64,000 nucleotides of DNA from Begonia masoniana (taxonomy: Eukaryota; Streptophyta; Magnoliopsida; Cucurbitales; Begoniaceae): positions 35,379,468 through 35,443,467 of the forward strand of contig CM039510.1 of assembly GCA_022432975.1 (NCBI GenBank), given 5' to 3'. Position numbers and translations under genes: made by a program. Shown one piece after another: positions 47,346 through 57,924 of this stretch. The number at the start of each line of letters is the position of its first letter. The stretch's first letter is position 1. The notes beneath the pieces were generated by a model, which was not told the DNA's origin, searched no databases, and worked only from the letters and a program-made list of their open reading frames with translations.

Positions 47346-49409
47346 AATGGCCCTACTATGATCAAACCAAGAATATTCTCCATGAAGGAGTCGGGTGAGG
47401 AACAGTCTGCTGTGGTGTCAGGTACTATATTGATCAACTCTGTGCCTGCTTTTACTTTAATAGATTCTGGTGCCACACATTCATTTATAGCATCTGCTTT
47501 TGCTGTTAAGTTAGACGTACAGTTTACCCCTTCCATGCATGTATTTAATGTTGCATTGCCTTCTGGTGAACGCATGCACTCTAACCAAGTGATGCTTGGC
47601 AGTGAAGTGTTAGTAGGGAATGTAAGTCTACCTGCTGATCTTATAATTATGGATATATTAGGATTTGATGTAATCCTAGGAATGGACTGGTTGTTTAAAC
47701 ATCATGCCACAATAGATTGTAGGACTGGAATAGTTAGCTTCCAACCCCCTGGTAGTTTGAAACACACCTTTCAAGCCTCAAAGAAAAGTAAGAAAATGTC
47801 TGTGATGACTTCTATTAACACAAGACCTTCCCTGTGTGGAGAGTATTTGTGCTTCTTAGCTACCGTTTTAGACACACAGCTGGTAGGAAAAGCAAATCCT
47901 CAGAGTGTCCTAATTGTCCAAGACTTTCCTGAGGTATTCTTAGATGACCTTCCTGGTTTGCCGCCAGATAGAGAGATTGAATTTGTTGTAGATGTTTACC
48001 CCGGCGCCGAGCCTGTGTCAAAAAATCCATATAGACTGGCACCTACAGAACTTAAGGAATTGAAGAAACAGTTGGAGGATTTATTGCAGAAAGGGTTCAT
48101 ACGTCCAAGTTTTTCACCATGGGGTGCACCTGTCCTTTTTGTCAAAAAGAAGGATGGATCAATGCGCATGTGCATTGATTATAGAGAACTAAATAAGTTA
48201 ACTGTCAAGAACAAGTATCTGTTGCCAAGGATTGATGACTTGTTCGATCAGCTTAATGGTGCAAGAGTTTTCTCTAAGATTGACCTTAGGTCCGATTATT
48301 ACCAGTTGAAGGTTAAATCTGAAGATATCTCAAAGACTGCCTTTCACACAAGGTATGGACATTATGAGTTTTTGGTTATGTCCTTTGGGTTAACAAATGC
48401 ACCGGCAGCATTTATGGATCTCATGAATAGGGTATTTCATGAATACTTATATAAATTTGTCATAGTGTTCATTGATGATATTTTAATTTATTCCCGTTCC
48501 AAGGACGAGCATGCTAGACACCTGACCTTGGTGTTGGAAGTATTAAAACAGCACCAACTTTACGCCAAGTTTTCTAAGTGTGAGTTTTGGTTGGACCAAG
48601 TTCACTTCTTAGGACATGTTATCTCTGGAGATGGGATATCCGTTGACCCAGCTAAGGTTCAAGCAGTTAAGGAATGGCCCCAACCAAGGAATGCTACTGA
48701 TATTTGAAGTTTCCTTGGATTAGCAGGATATTATAGAAAATTTATTGAGGGATTTTCAAAGATTTCTACACCTCTTACTAAGTTAACAAGGAAAAATGTG
48801 ATGTATAGATGGACTGAGGAATGTGAGCATAGCTTTCAGACCTTGAAACAGAAACTGACAAATGCTCCAATTCTGACCCTTCCTGTCGATAATGGTAAGT
48901 TTAGCATTTACTGTGATGCTTCCAAGATTGGCCTTGGATGTGTGTTAATGCAAGATGGTAAAGTAATAGCTTATGCCTCTAGACAGTTGAAAACTCATGA
49001 GAAGAACTATCCTACACATGACTTAGAATTAGCTGCTGTAGTCTTTGCATTAAAGATTTGGAGGCACTACCTGTATGGACAAACTTGTGAGATATTTTCG
49101 GATCATAAAAGTCTGAAATACATTTTCACGCAAAAGGAACTGAATATAAGGCAACGTAGGTGGTTAGAATTTGTCAAGGACTATGACTTTAAAATAAAAT
49201 ATCATCCTGGCAAGGCAAATGTGGTGGCAGATGCCTTGAGTAGAGTAACAACATCAACCCCAACTATGGTTTTCAGTATGCCATTAGCTTTAGAGTCAGA
49301 ATTCCTAAAGTTTAATCTAGAAGCAGTATCCAGTGTATCAGCTATACTTTCAGCCATAACCTTAAAGCCTACCATTCTGGAGAAAATAAAGGAAGCCCAA
49401 AGGGAATGA
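47346..49409 (+). pseudogene. pol: Element D protease, RT and RNase H
   Basis: One frame with one internal stop. Protease with [10 protein letters not shown] (~47458-47487); RT with [27 protein letters not shown] and the active-site FIDDILIYS (~48470); connection; RNase H with YCDASK, DLELAA and the ADALSR end (~49240). TGA at 48705-48707 replaces CGA still present in element A, so a CpG transition. The frame breaks near 49405-49437. In a whole element this polyprotein is cut by its own protease and copies the RNA. Confidence 0.9.
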
Positions 49410-49437
49410 TGATGAGTGTAATAAGTACAAGTCAAGC

Positions 49438-50805
49438 ATGGATTCTATAGACAAGTCAGATTTTAACCACTCCGCCGATGAAATCCTTAAATTTAGAAAT
49501 AGATGGTTTGTTCCTGCCATTAAGGAACTTCGTGATGAGAACCTTTCTGAGGCACACTCTTCCAGGTTCTCTGTTCACCCTGGGAGCACCAAGATGTACA
49601 AAGATCTTAAACAACATTATTGGTGGCCAGGCATGAAGAGAAGTGTGGCAGAATATATAGGATCGTGTTTGTGCTGCCAGCAAATTAAGGCCGAGCATCA
49701 GAGACCCTCAGGAACATTGCAACCCCTACCAGTTCCTGAATGGAAATGGGAGCAAATAACGATGGATTTTATTGTTGGATTACCTAGGACAGCAAAGGGA
49801 CATGATGCAATTTGGGTTATAGTTGACCGTCTAATCAAATCTGCTCATTTTCTGCCAATTAAGATAACTTACTCGATGGATCAGCTTGCCGAATTGTACA
49901 TGCAAGAGATTGTTAGATTGCATGGGGTTCCTTGTACCATAGTTTCAGATCGGGATTCCAGATTCACATCTAAGTTTTGGAAGAGTTTACACAAAGCTAT
50001 GGGAACACAACTTAGTTTTAGCACAGCTTTCCACCCTCAAACAGATGGACAATCCGAAAGGACCATCCAAACCTTAGAAGATATGCTCCGTGCCTGCATA
50101 CTAGATTTTCAAGGATCTTGGAGTAAATATTTATCATTAGTGGAGTTTTCCTATAATAACAGTTTTCAAGCAACAATAGGAATGGTGCCGTATGAAGCAT
50201 TGTATGGACGAAAATGCAGATCGCCTTTATACTGGAATGAAGTTGGAGAAGTACAGTTGCTTGGTCCTGACCTTGTGTAACAAACTATTGAGAAGGTTGC
50301 CCTCATCCGTCAGAGAATTTTGGCAGCTCAGAGTCGGCAGAAGAGTTATGCAGATTGCAGGCGTAGGGAGTTAGAATTTGTGATCGGTGATGAAGTTTTT
50401 CTCAAGGTGTCACCATTCAAAGGAGTTGTGAGATTTGGGAAGAGAGGAAAGTTGAACTCCAGATACATTGGACCATTCTCGATCTTGAAAAAGATTGGGA
50501 AGACAGCCTACCAGTTACAGCTACCAACTTCTATGGAAGGAATCCATGATGTGTTTCATATTTCCATGCTTAAGAAATGTGTACGAGACCCTTCTCAGAT
50601 TGTGGAACAGCAGAGTATTGAAGTTCACCCTACTCTTACATATGAGGAGAAACCGGTAAGGATTTTAGACCATGTAGTGAAGGTATTGCGCAACAAAGAG
50701 GTTCCACTAGTGAAAGTCTTATGGCACAACTAGAACGTAGAGGAGACAACTTGGGAGCGCCAGCAGGACATGATGGACCAATATCCAGAACTATTCAGGT
50801 ACTGA
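49438..50805 (+). pseudogene. pol: Element D integrase with C-terminal chromodomain-like part
   Basis: HHCC zinc region ([14 protein letters not shown].., [11 protein letters not shown], about 49550-49695), catalytic D-D-E residues intact ([21 protein letters not shown]), then the GDEVFLKVSPFKGV segment and the IHDVFHISMLKKCV segment. TAA at 50278-50280 replaces the glutamine seen in A, and TAG at 50731-50733 falls near the end; the frame runs on to TGA 50803-50805. It would insert the DNA copy; the chromodomain-like tail is a chromovirus trait. Confidence 0.9.
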
Positions 50806-50825
50806 ATTTTGAGGACAAAATTCTT

Positions 50826-50840
50826 TTAAGGAGGGTAGAT
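50826..50840 (+). other. Polypurine tract of element D
   Basis: TTAAGGAGGGTAGAT directly before the 3' LTR. Confidence 0.85.
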
Positions 50841-53105
50841 TGTAGCACCTGGTTCCATTGAATCAAAAATTTAAATTATTATTAATGATGTACTTTTATA
50901 GAAGGGTTGGGGGAGTTATTGATTAGGTTAATAAATGACTAGGCAAGGGTAGAAAAGTAATTGGAAATTTAAAAAAATGGATAACGTATTTAATGTTAGT
51001 GATTTGGGGTTTAGTGCTCGGTAGCCGCCACTAATTCCCTCATTTCTCTCTCGGCCTTCAGCTCTTCAACAGAAAACCTTCGGGCAATTTCCTTCCTACT
51101 CGATGCTCCTTCAACCTAGGTAAGCTCTCTTAGTTTGTCTGTGATTTTAACAATTAGATAGCTGAGGGTGTACAATGTGTGAAGTTTCGAGGAATACTGT
51201 GAGTGAGTTGAGTTCGGGTTTAGTGTTGAATCGGAAATGCACAATGAACTAAGCTTCCAAACTAGTTTCCCTAGATTCCTGAATAGATTAGAATGAGGCT
51301 TAGTAGAAATCTAATTGATATCCTTTCTATGACTTAGGTGAGCAAACTTCTGAAGTAGTTTGAAACCGAGCATTTCCAGGAGAGCCAGGTAAGTAAAGTA
51401 TTGCTTGCGCCTTCGGGCCTACATCACAAGACAGTAGGGTTTGTGCGTGTTTGTGAACATTTATTTTCAGCATGATATGCATCATATTTTAAAGGTACAC
51501 GAAAATGAATTTGAATGCATATTGGTATGGTAAGGATTGAACATAATGAAACAGCTAAACGAATCAGCTTTACTGTTAAGGGAACTAATCCAACCCTTAA
51601 TGAGACAGTGGATATTTATACTTTGGGAGAGTTGATCCAACTCCCAATTTCACAGGGGGATCTGAATAGTGAATCAGTTTTACTGTTAAGGGAACTAATC
51701 CAACCCTTAATGAGACAGTGGATATTTATACTTTGGGAGAGTTGATCCAACTCCCAATTTCACAGGGGGATCTGAACAGAAACGATGCATGAACAACTGA
51801 GAGGAGAAAGTAGAAATTGCATGTTTAGTAATTCATGTTTCAGCATTTCATTCCTTTTTCATTATTGCTTTGCTTACTTAGCATTAGGCTAATAGATGAG
51901 TTTTGTGATGTAGGTGAAGAAGTAATCGTAGGTGATTTCTCTGAGTTCATTGAGGAGTAGGCTGGTTGGTGGAGAACATCCATGTTTCGGCCTGGTAAAT
52001 TGATGAGGCGGGTTAACTGGTGTCATTGGTCTGAAGGTTTAGTTGGAAATGTTTCAATTTGAGCATGTTGAGTTTTCATAACAGTAGTGATTTCAACAGT
52101 AGTGATTTCAATGTTCTGAATACTTTTTCAAGATTTTTCAGTTAATAGTATTCTGTCGGAATTAATGTTGGTGCTCACTGGATTTTTAGTAATGTAATGG
52201 TTTGAAATGTTTTTGAATGGTCTCAGTGAAGGGAGTAAGATTCCTTCCTGTAGTTAGGATTGTGTGTGTATACCAAGGAGTAGATGAATTGTGGTTCTGT
52301 CCTCTATCGACAGATGTTTTGTTGGTGTTCTGTCGCCTATCGGAAGATGTCTTCAGTGGAAGCCATCGGATGATATAGCAAGAAATTTGTCGTCCAGTAA
52401 TCGGCATATGTAGCTTGTTTCATCGGAAGGGTATTGTTTTGCCCACTATCGGTAGAGGAAGTCTATCGGTAGATGTCGGGTTATAGTTGTGCTGTCTATC
52501 GGATGATGTCTCAGTAAACTCATCGGCAGATGCGTGCTGACGTCATCGGAAGGTGTAGGTTTAAGTCTATCGGATGATGTCTCAGTAAACTTATCGGCAG
52601 ATGCGTGCTGACGTCATCGGAAGGTGTAGGTTTAAGTCTATCAGATGATGTCTCAGTAAACTCATCGGCAGATGCGTGCTGACGTCATCGGAAGGTGAAG
52701 AGAGTATTTTGTCGTTTAGTCACCGGTGGATGTAGAACAAAGTCGATCGGATGAAGGAAATCATCTGGCTGACGTCATCGGAAGATGTAGAGTGCATTTT
52801 GTCGTTTTGCCACCGGATGATGTCTTCCATTTTCTGTTTCAGCCCCTTTTTGTTGACTTTGTTCAGCGGGCGATGTGTTTGACTTTTGAAACTTACGAAG
52901 TGTTTTGCGATTTAATCCTTTATTCCTTTTGCCGATTATCCCCAAAATTCTAACTGAGTATTCAAGCATTGTACATTAGGCTTGTTTAACTAGATTTTTA
53001 CTTAAACGATTTCCGCTGCAAGTTTTCAAAAAAATATGATTGAAATTTTTAGTCATGTACGGGCATGGTGTGACGAACCGGGTTCAGATAACTCGGGGCG
53101 TTACA
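50841..53105 (+). repeat. 3' LTR of element D
   Basis: 2265 bp, same length and ends as the 5' LTR (TGTAGCACC...GGGGCGTTACA). Cassette at 51338-51388, GATGTAG/GTGA at 51913. Confidence 0.94.
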
Positions 53106-53184
53106 ACCGAAATTGAAAACCGAATCATTTTGTCCGATCCTGTCTTGACCTCCTGGTTCGGTTCTGCCCATCCCTAAGTGGAGG

Positions 53185-53349
53185 TACACAATCTCACATC
53201 GCTTGAAAGAGTGGAAAAGATATGGTTTATAAGTAAAGTTCCCCTTCTTACCTAGTACAACATGTTTTGGGCTAACCCCAAGAATAAATTTGTGGGGGCT
53301 TTGGCCTAAAGCAGACAATATTATACTGGGAACACCGGGGCACTCCGTA
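53185..53349 (+). repeat. TRIM LTR2, right part
   Basis: TACACAATCTCACATCGCTTG to GGGCACTCCGTA, aligning with the last 165 bp of LTR1. The terminal CA is TA here. Confidence 0.72.
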
Positions 53350-53475
53350 TTAAATGTCCTAGTAATGGAGTTGAGTTCTTTGATTGGGTAAAAAAAGTGA
53401 AAAATATTTTTTATTGCTATAATTACTCGGAGAGAACAAAAATCCAAGTGGCTTTCTTAGTGTTCATAGTTTATA
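53350..53475 (+). pseudogene. gag: CRM-like gag relic, second part
   Basis: Read in register with the part before the TRIM (one copy of the five-base duplication removed), the frame gives FFDWVKKVKNIF then NYSERTKIQ, matching YLDWVDKVERIF and DYSERVKIQ of the CRM-like gag at ~60893-60963. It ends at 53475 where LTR H begins. Confidence 0.7.
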
Positions 53476-55161
53476 TGTCAGGACCCGACCTGGGACCCCG
53501 TCGGGTGGAACGGATTCCCGAGGTGGGAAGCTTCCTGAAGCAACCTACAACAAAACATATATTCCCTAAGTGAGAACTTCTAAACGACATACACCATGCA
53601 TTTCCTACTTGGCATCCTAAATTAGGATCCGTCAAAACTCTAACAAAATACATTTCATATATTAAAATGTTTACATCAACCTCGTAGTACTCAAACAGAA
53701 GCGTAAAAGAAATAAATCATCATAAGTCACGACATGTGACTTTCCACAATCCCAAAGATCATCAACCATGATCTTTCACCTATGCTTCCTTGCACACTTT
53801 ACCTTGCCTTGGATTTTTCCATCTTGGTGAATGTCCTCGATATCTGCAAAATAGAAATGTTTCACATAATGAGTCATTGGCCCAACAAATAAGTCTAACT
53901 ATTAGAATAACTAGCTCAGACTCTATCAACACTTTCTAGGCCCAAACGCTATCCTTCACCTAATCATTGATTATTTTGAAATCAACTTAAATCAATTATG
54001 TTTTGATTTGAAATTCATGTCATTTATATAAAAATGCATGCAGGTTCGTAATTCGAACCATTTAAAATCCATCAACCACGGTTTAAAACTCATTTCAATG
54101 ATTAAATCAATATAATGTAATTTCAAAGAAAATCTGCATTACTTAAATACACGGTTTAAAATCATTCTCCACAAATAGATAAATCAAATGCATTATAGTA
54201 AATATGCACGATTTAAAATCATTTTTCTCAAAACATCCAATGTCATTTTTAACATTCAAATTGAAATGTAAAAAAATGTAATCCACTCTAGACTAACTCA
54301 TATGACCATCACACACCTACACGTTTCTGGGCTTTTGCCGGTAAGGCTGTAGGACCCTACACATTGCTTTTCCGCGAGATTTAGGGATTTTCAACCCAAG
54401 GAGGACACATAGTTAATATCCTAATCATTTGCATAGTCATATTTATCACACACAAAGAGACGAGTCCAGCCCAATGGGTTCTTATGTTACCACGGCTTTC
54501 CTACTCCCTCCTTCCTGAATGCATGGTTTAAAACAATTATAAATTAATGATATGCATGTTTAAAATGATGTAACTCAACCCATCCATGCAATTGATAATT
54601 GAAATCAATATGCTCAATTTAATGAAAATTGTCGTTTTCGAAATTCTTCGTTTCAATATTTTTTTAAAATTAGAAACATACAATTCAATTACTTCACAAA
54701 ACCAAAATTAAACAATTCAATAAAAATTGGATTTAAACCAATTTTTCACAATTCATATTAATTTGAATTAAAAAACAACATTAGTTCCTCACTTTAACAT
54801 CCAATTTCAACCAAATCTATCATATCCATATCCAAGATAGTATTATAATCTATTTCCACCTAGTAATGCGTTAAAGCACAAACTAATTATTTTAATCATT
54901 AGAGGTATTTACCGTATGTCGATTCTTACACTTTTTCCACAAAGCTCCACCAAATTTATCGATTTTCCACCAAAACATTCCTCTCACTGAGCTGAACAAC
55001 TTTTCCTAAAAGACGGATCGACGAACCTCACCTTTTCTCCTCCATTTCTCTTTCTTTTCCCCGCGGTTCTCTTTCTTTGTTTCTCTTCTCCCTCTCTGGT
55101 TCTCTCTTTGTCTCTCTCTTTCTCTCACACGCAAAAAACCACAAGAAAAGGCAGCCACCTA
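53476..55161 (-). repeat. Gypsy-type LTR 'H', partial
   Basis: Starts TGTCAGGACCCGACCTGGGA. On the minus strand the right end (CTCTCTTTGTCTCTCTC, CGGTTCTCTTTC) looks like the leader part of an LTR, so H reads leftwards. It is cut at 55161 by the second Sirevirus. AT-rich ATGCACGATTTAAAATCATT-like repeats lie at 54050-54240. No coding sequence seen. Confidence 0.55.
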
Positions 55162-55180
55162 TGTAGGATCGTGATTGTCT

Positions 55181-55210
55181 AAGAGAGAGAGAGAGGGGGG
55201 GGGGGGGGGT
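55181..55210. repeat. (AG)n and (G)n run
   Basis: About six AG units followed by 16 G within the end of the Sirevirus LTR, corresponding to the C run at 16679-16688. Length may be unreliable in long-read data. Confidence 0.85.
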
Positions 55211-55834
55211 GAATTAGAAATTTCTTAATCTAATCCTTTTTAACAATGCAAATTAAGTTTATCTTATCTTTTCTCTTTGTGTGCAATTACTAGCAAACAC
55301 ATAAAAGTAAGAGTAAGAAAAAGAGATTGACACCGATATTTTTACGTGGTTCGGCCAACCTTGCCTACGTCCACGCTTCAAGGTTTCCCCCTTGAAGATC
55401 CTTATCTTCTCCTCAACGAGATTTCTTGATCGAATTTCACGGGCGTCGATCTACTACCTTACAACTTTAGATTGAACTTCACGGGCGTCAATCCATTGCC
55501 TTCAAGTTTTTACAAGTTGAAAATAGTATAGCACAAAAACTACACTCTCAAAAGTAAAAATCTCAAGTTTAGAAGTAGAGAGGTGTAAACAAAGATTGTC
55601 GTGTGAGCTCGTGAAAGTTGAAAGAAAATTGATCAAATTGGCAAAAGTTATTCTCTCGAGCTCCTTTTCTTCCTTTTATACTGGTGTCCGTAAATTGCTT
55701 CTCATTCGGACGACTCCTTGTTTCTGTACTAAAAATATGACCGTAGAGAAGAATCCGTGCGAAGAAAACTAGCTGTTGTGAACTGCAGTCGATATTACTC
55801 GCGGTGGAAGTCTTCTTGATTCGGATGATGTTAT

Positions 55835-56723
55835 TGATGCAAAACTAAGATATTAGAGATCTTAGACCCAACACGCAATGCAAAATTCAAAGGGAATAAT
55901 GCCTTTATTGATTCGAAAGAACAAGAAGAAGGAACTTGACCCTAATCGAAAGTTAGCGATGGAACCGAAGTTATCAGAAAAGTAGTTAGACCCGAACCAA
56001 ACTCGTTGGTTGAACCTAAGCTATCAAGTTTAATCTTTTCAAGAATACAGTTGAAGAAGATCAAGTTCTAATCCAAGAACTTAAGAAGAGAATTATAAGG
56101 ATCTCACCTCAAAGCAAAAACTTCATTAAAATCAATTCATTCAAAAGTCCCTAAAATCTATTACAAGTCTCCCTTAAATAGGCAAAGGGATAAATCTAAT
56201 AAGATAATAACATAATTAGAAATAATCAAAATATCCTAATTAGACAATAGAAAAGTTTTTAAAAATAAGAAAAAGGAAAATTGTGATTTAGAAAGTGGTG
56301 CAAATGGATGGTGGCCGTGGAAATTAGTTTTAAGTACCATGAGTCCCAAGTTTAATTCAACTTATGGGCCTAGCCCAATGGTGTGGCACTTGTAAGAACT
56401 TTGAAGTTAAAAACTCTTGGGCTAAAGTAGTGCCATATTGGGTGACCATGTGGGAAGTCTTTATTTTTGAGACATCTCTTATGTTTTGGGCTTGGTTCTG
56501 GGATTCTTTTCCAATCCTTGCTTCTTCATCAACACTTAGTAATATTATGGCTCATTGCACATCTTGTGATAATTCCTTTTCTTGGACGTCTTTGATTAAA
56601 ATTTGTAGTCTTTTATTTATTTTCTTTGATCTTGATCTCGGCATTGGTCCTCCTATGTTCATCAATGGATCTTGGCTCCCTATTGCTTCTTGATTGTCCT
56701 TGGTTGCTCCTTTGACTACATCA
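55835..56723. mobile_element. Solo LTR-like insertion (889 bp), TSD GTTAT
   Basis: Starts TGATGCAAAACTAAG and ends GACTACATCA; the terminal TGATG and CATCA are inverted repeats, and GTTAT flanks it at 55830-55834 and 56724-56728. It contains no recognisable gene. The TG...CA ends and 5-bp duplication fit a solo LTR; the family is not recognised. Its strand is not clear. Confidence 0.8.
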
Positions 56724-57246
56724 GTTATCCTAGTAGTTGAAATCTTTGTTCGGTCGACTTCTTTATTGGTTTTGGTCGACAATGATTTCGGTAGATGTCA
56801 GAATCTGGTCCACTTGACTTTGTTCAGTATTGAGTTCGGTAGACTTTAGAATTTGGTTTACTTGACTTTGTTCAGTATTGAGTTCGGTAGGCTTCAGAAT
56901 CTAGTCGACTTGGTTTTGGTAGTTATTGATTTTGGTAGACTTCAGAGTCTGATCGATGTAATTTCCACGGATGACTTCGGTTGATAATCAACTGGTTCTG
57001 CCATCGGTCGATGTTCATTTTGGCAGACGACTTAAACGTCTGGTTTGCATTATGCATACTCCAGTCTTGACTACCAATACTTAATCAAAAGCATTAGAAA
57101 ACATAATATCCTTTTTAAAAGGGCATTCCTAATTAACTGCAACTTATAATAACATTCATTTCTTAATATCATTTTATGGTTATATATTTCACATTAATCA
57201 CTATCATAAAAAATATAGTTAGACTTACACACATTTTAAGTTAATA

Positions 57247-57589
57247 AGCTCTCCTTTTTTGATGATAACAAACATAAAATGAATAATCATATACTCCCCC
57301 ATGCTATTCTGACAATGTATAAACTCCCCTATACTCTATGCATTAATATCAAATACTTTTCTCCCCCTTTGACATTATCAAAAAAGTTTTTAGCAAGCAG
57401 TGTGAGAGACGAGAATGTAATTCAACACAACACAAGTGTGATAAATAATGAAAAAAATTCAAAGATAAATAATGATAAAGAATGATCAATAAATGAGTAT
57501 CCTAAGAGAGTCTTAAGTTCCTAAACCAACGAATCGATACAGAGAATGGAGGATGGAATTACACAACGGAAGAAACAACATAGAAATCC
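57247..57589 (-). other. Second Sirevirus 3' untranslated part
   Basis: Sense strand: purine-rich ATCATCAAAAAAGGAGAGCT directly before the LTR start, with non-coding sequence upstream that has ATAGAGTATAGGGGAGT, similar to F at 30268-30285 (ATAGAGTATGGGGGAGT). Confidence 0.7.
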
Positions 57590-57924
57590 CTAGAACCTGT
57601 GAGCATAGAAATCTCTCGCACATCTGAACATAGGCTCATCTTCAACCTCATCTGGAACAATAGCAATAGGAGAAACAGGAGGAATTCCTTCTCCATCATT
57701 GGCATCCCCTACATCTCCTACTTCAGCTATTGGTGTACCATCAAAGGGCTCTCCCTCCTCAACCGGTTCAGTCATGACAAGGTCACTAGGACCAGCAACA
57801 TCATCAGCAACATTAGCTGGATTAATTACTGGCTCGTCCTCACAAACAACATCCCCAACAGCATCCTGAGCTACAACATCCCCTACAGCACCCGAAGGCA
57901 CATCATCCAAAGAAACAGCGGGAG
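57590..57924 (-). pseudogene. Second Sirevirus envelope-like gene, C-terminal fragment
   Basis: An acidic frame rich in D, E, V, A and P with IPPVSPIA, matching the tail of F's envelope-like gene (VPPFSPIA, ~29869). The rest is cut off at 57924 by the CRM-like element. It shows that the second Sirevirus has the same gene order as F. Function unknown. Confidence 0.7.

Larger units (their letters stand above)
43904..53105 (+). mobile_element. Element D: full-length Tekay-type Ty3/gypsy retrotransposon
   Basis: Complete: 5' LTR 43904-46168, primer site, gag, pol, purine tract, 3' LTR 50841-53105, perfect TSD ACCGA. Both LTRs are 2265 bp and differ at roughly three dozen positions by my reading (about 98.5% identical), so it is the youngest large insertion here. 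The coding part nevertheless has at least five in-frame stops and two frameshifts, so it was either already defective when it moved or has decayed since. RT, RNase H and integrase motifs fit the Tekay/Del chromovirus clade. Confidence 0.94.
43402..53176. mobile_element. Short non-autonomous hAT element, split by element D
   Basis: Perfect 8-bp target duplication AGTGGAGG at 43394-43401 and 53177-53184, the length hAT transposases make. Ends are TAGAGCAAGGCGTGATCCG on the left and, inverted, TAGGGATGGGCAGAACCG on the right, an imperfect pair of the TAGGG(A/G)TGGGCA type known from plant hAT elements. The inside has ACCGG/GGTTCGG-rich sub-repeats near both ends and an AT-rich middle. Without D it is about 570 bp and codes for nothing. 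Confidence 0.68.
43029..53349 (+). mobile_element. TRIM element with ~231-bp LTRs, split by hAT and element D
   Basis: LTR1 43029-43258 starts TGTGATAACTAGCC and ends ACTCCACA. A 77-bp internal part follows, with a degenerate primer site TGATATCACAACC (43261-43273; compare TGGTATCAGAGCC) and a purine tract GAAGGAAGGGGGAAGGAG (about 43317-43334). LTR2 starts TGTGACAACAGG at 43336, is interrupted at 43402 by a hAT element and ends at 53349. Removing the hAT and one duplication copy leaves LTR2 at 231 bp, equal to LTR1. Flanks TTAAT (43024-43028) and TTAAA (53350-53354) look like a slightly decayed TSD. Total ~538 bp, non-coding. Strand assumed from primer site and purine tract. Confidence 0.75.
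55162..57246 (-). repeat. 3' LTR of the second Sirevirus (minus), holding a solo LTR
   Basis: The left end TGTAGGATCGTGATTGTCTAAGAG, G run, GTGAATTAGAAATTTCTTAA is the reverse of the end of F's LTR; the right end, ATTTCACATTAATCAC to TTAAGTTAATA, is the reverse of F's LTR start with the terminal TG changed to TA. Between are tandem GTTCGGTAGACTT(C/T)AGAAT units (56750-56960), placed like the AGTCGTCCAAAG repeats of F. An 889-bp LTR sits inside. Confidence 0.85.

Noticed and set aside
56364..56693. 109-codon frame with W-rich, membrane-like sequence
   Set aside because: Entirely inside the 889-bp solo LTR-like insertion; no family resemblance.
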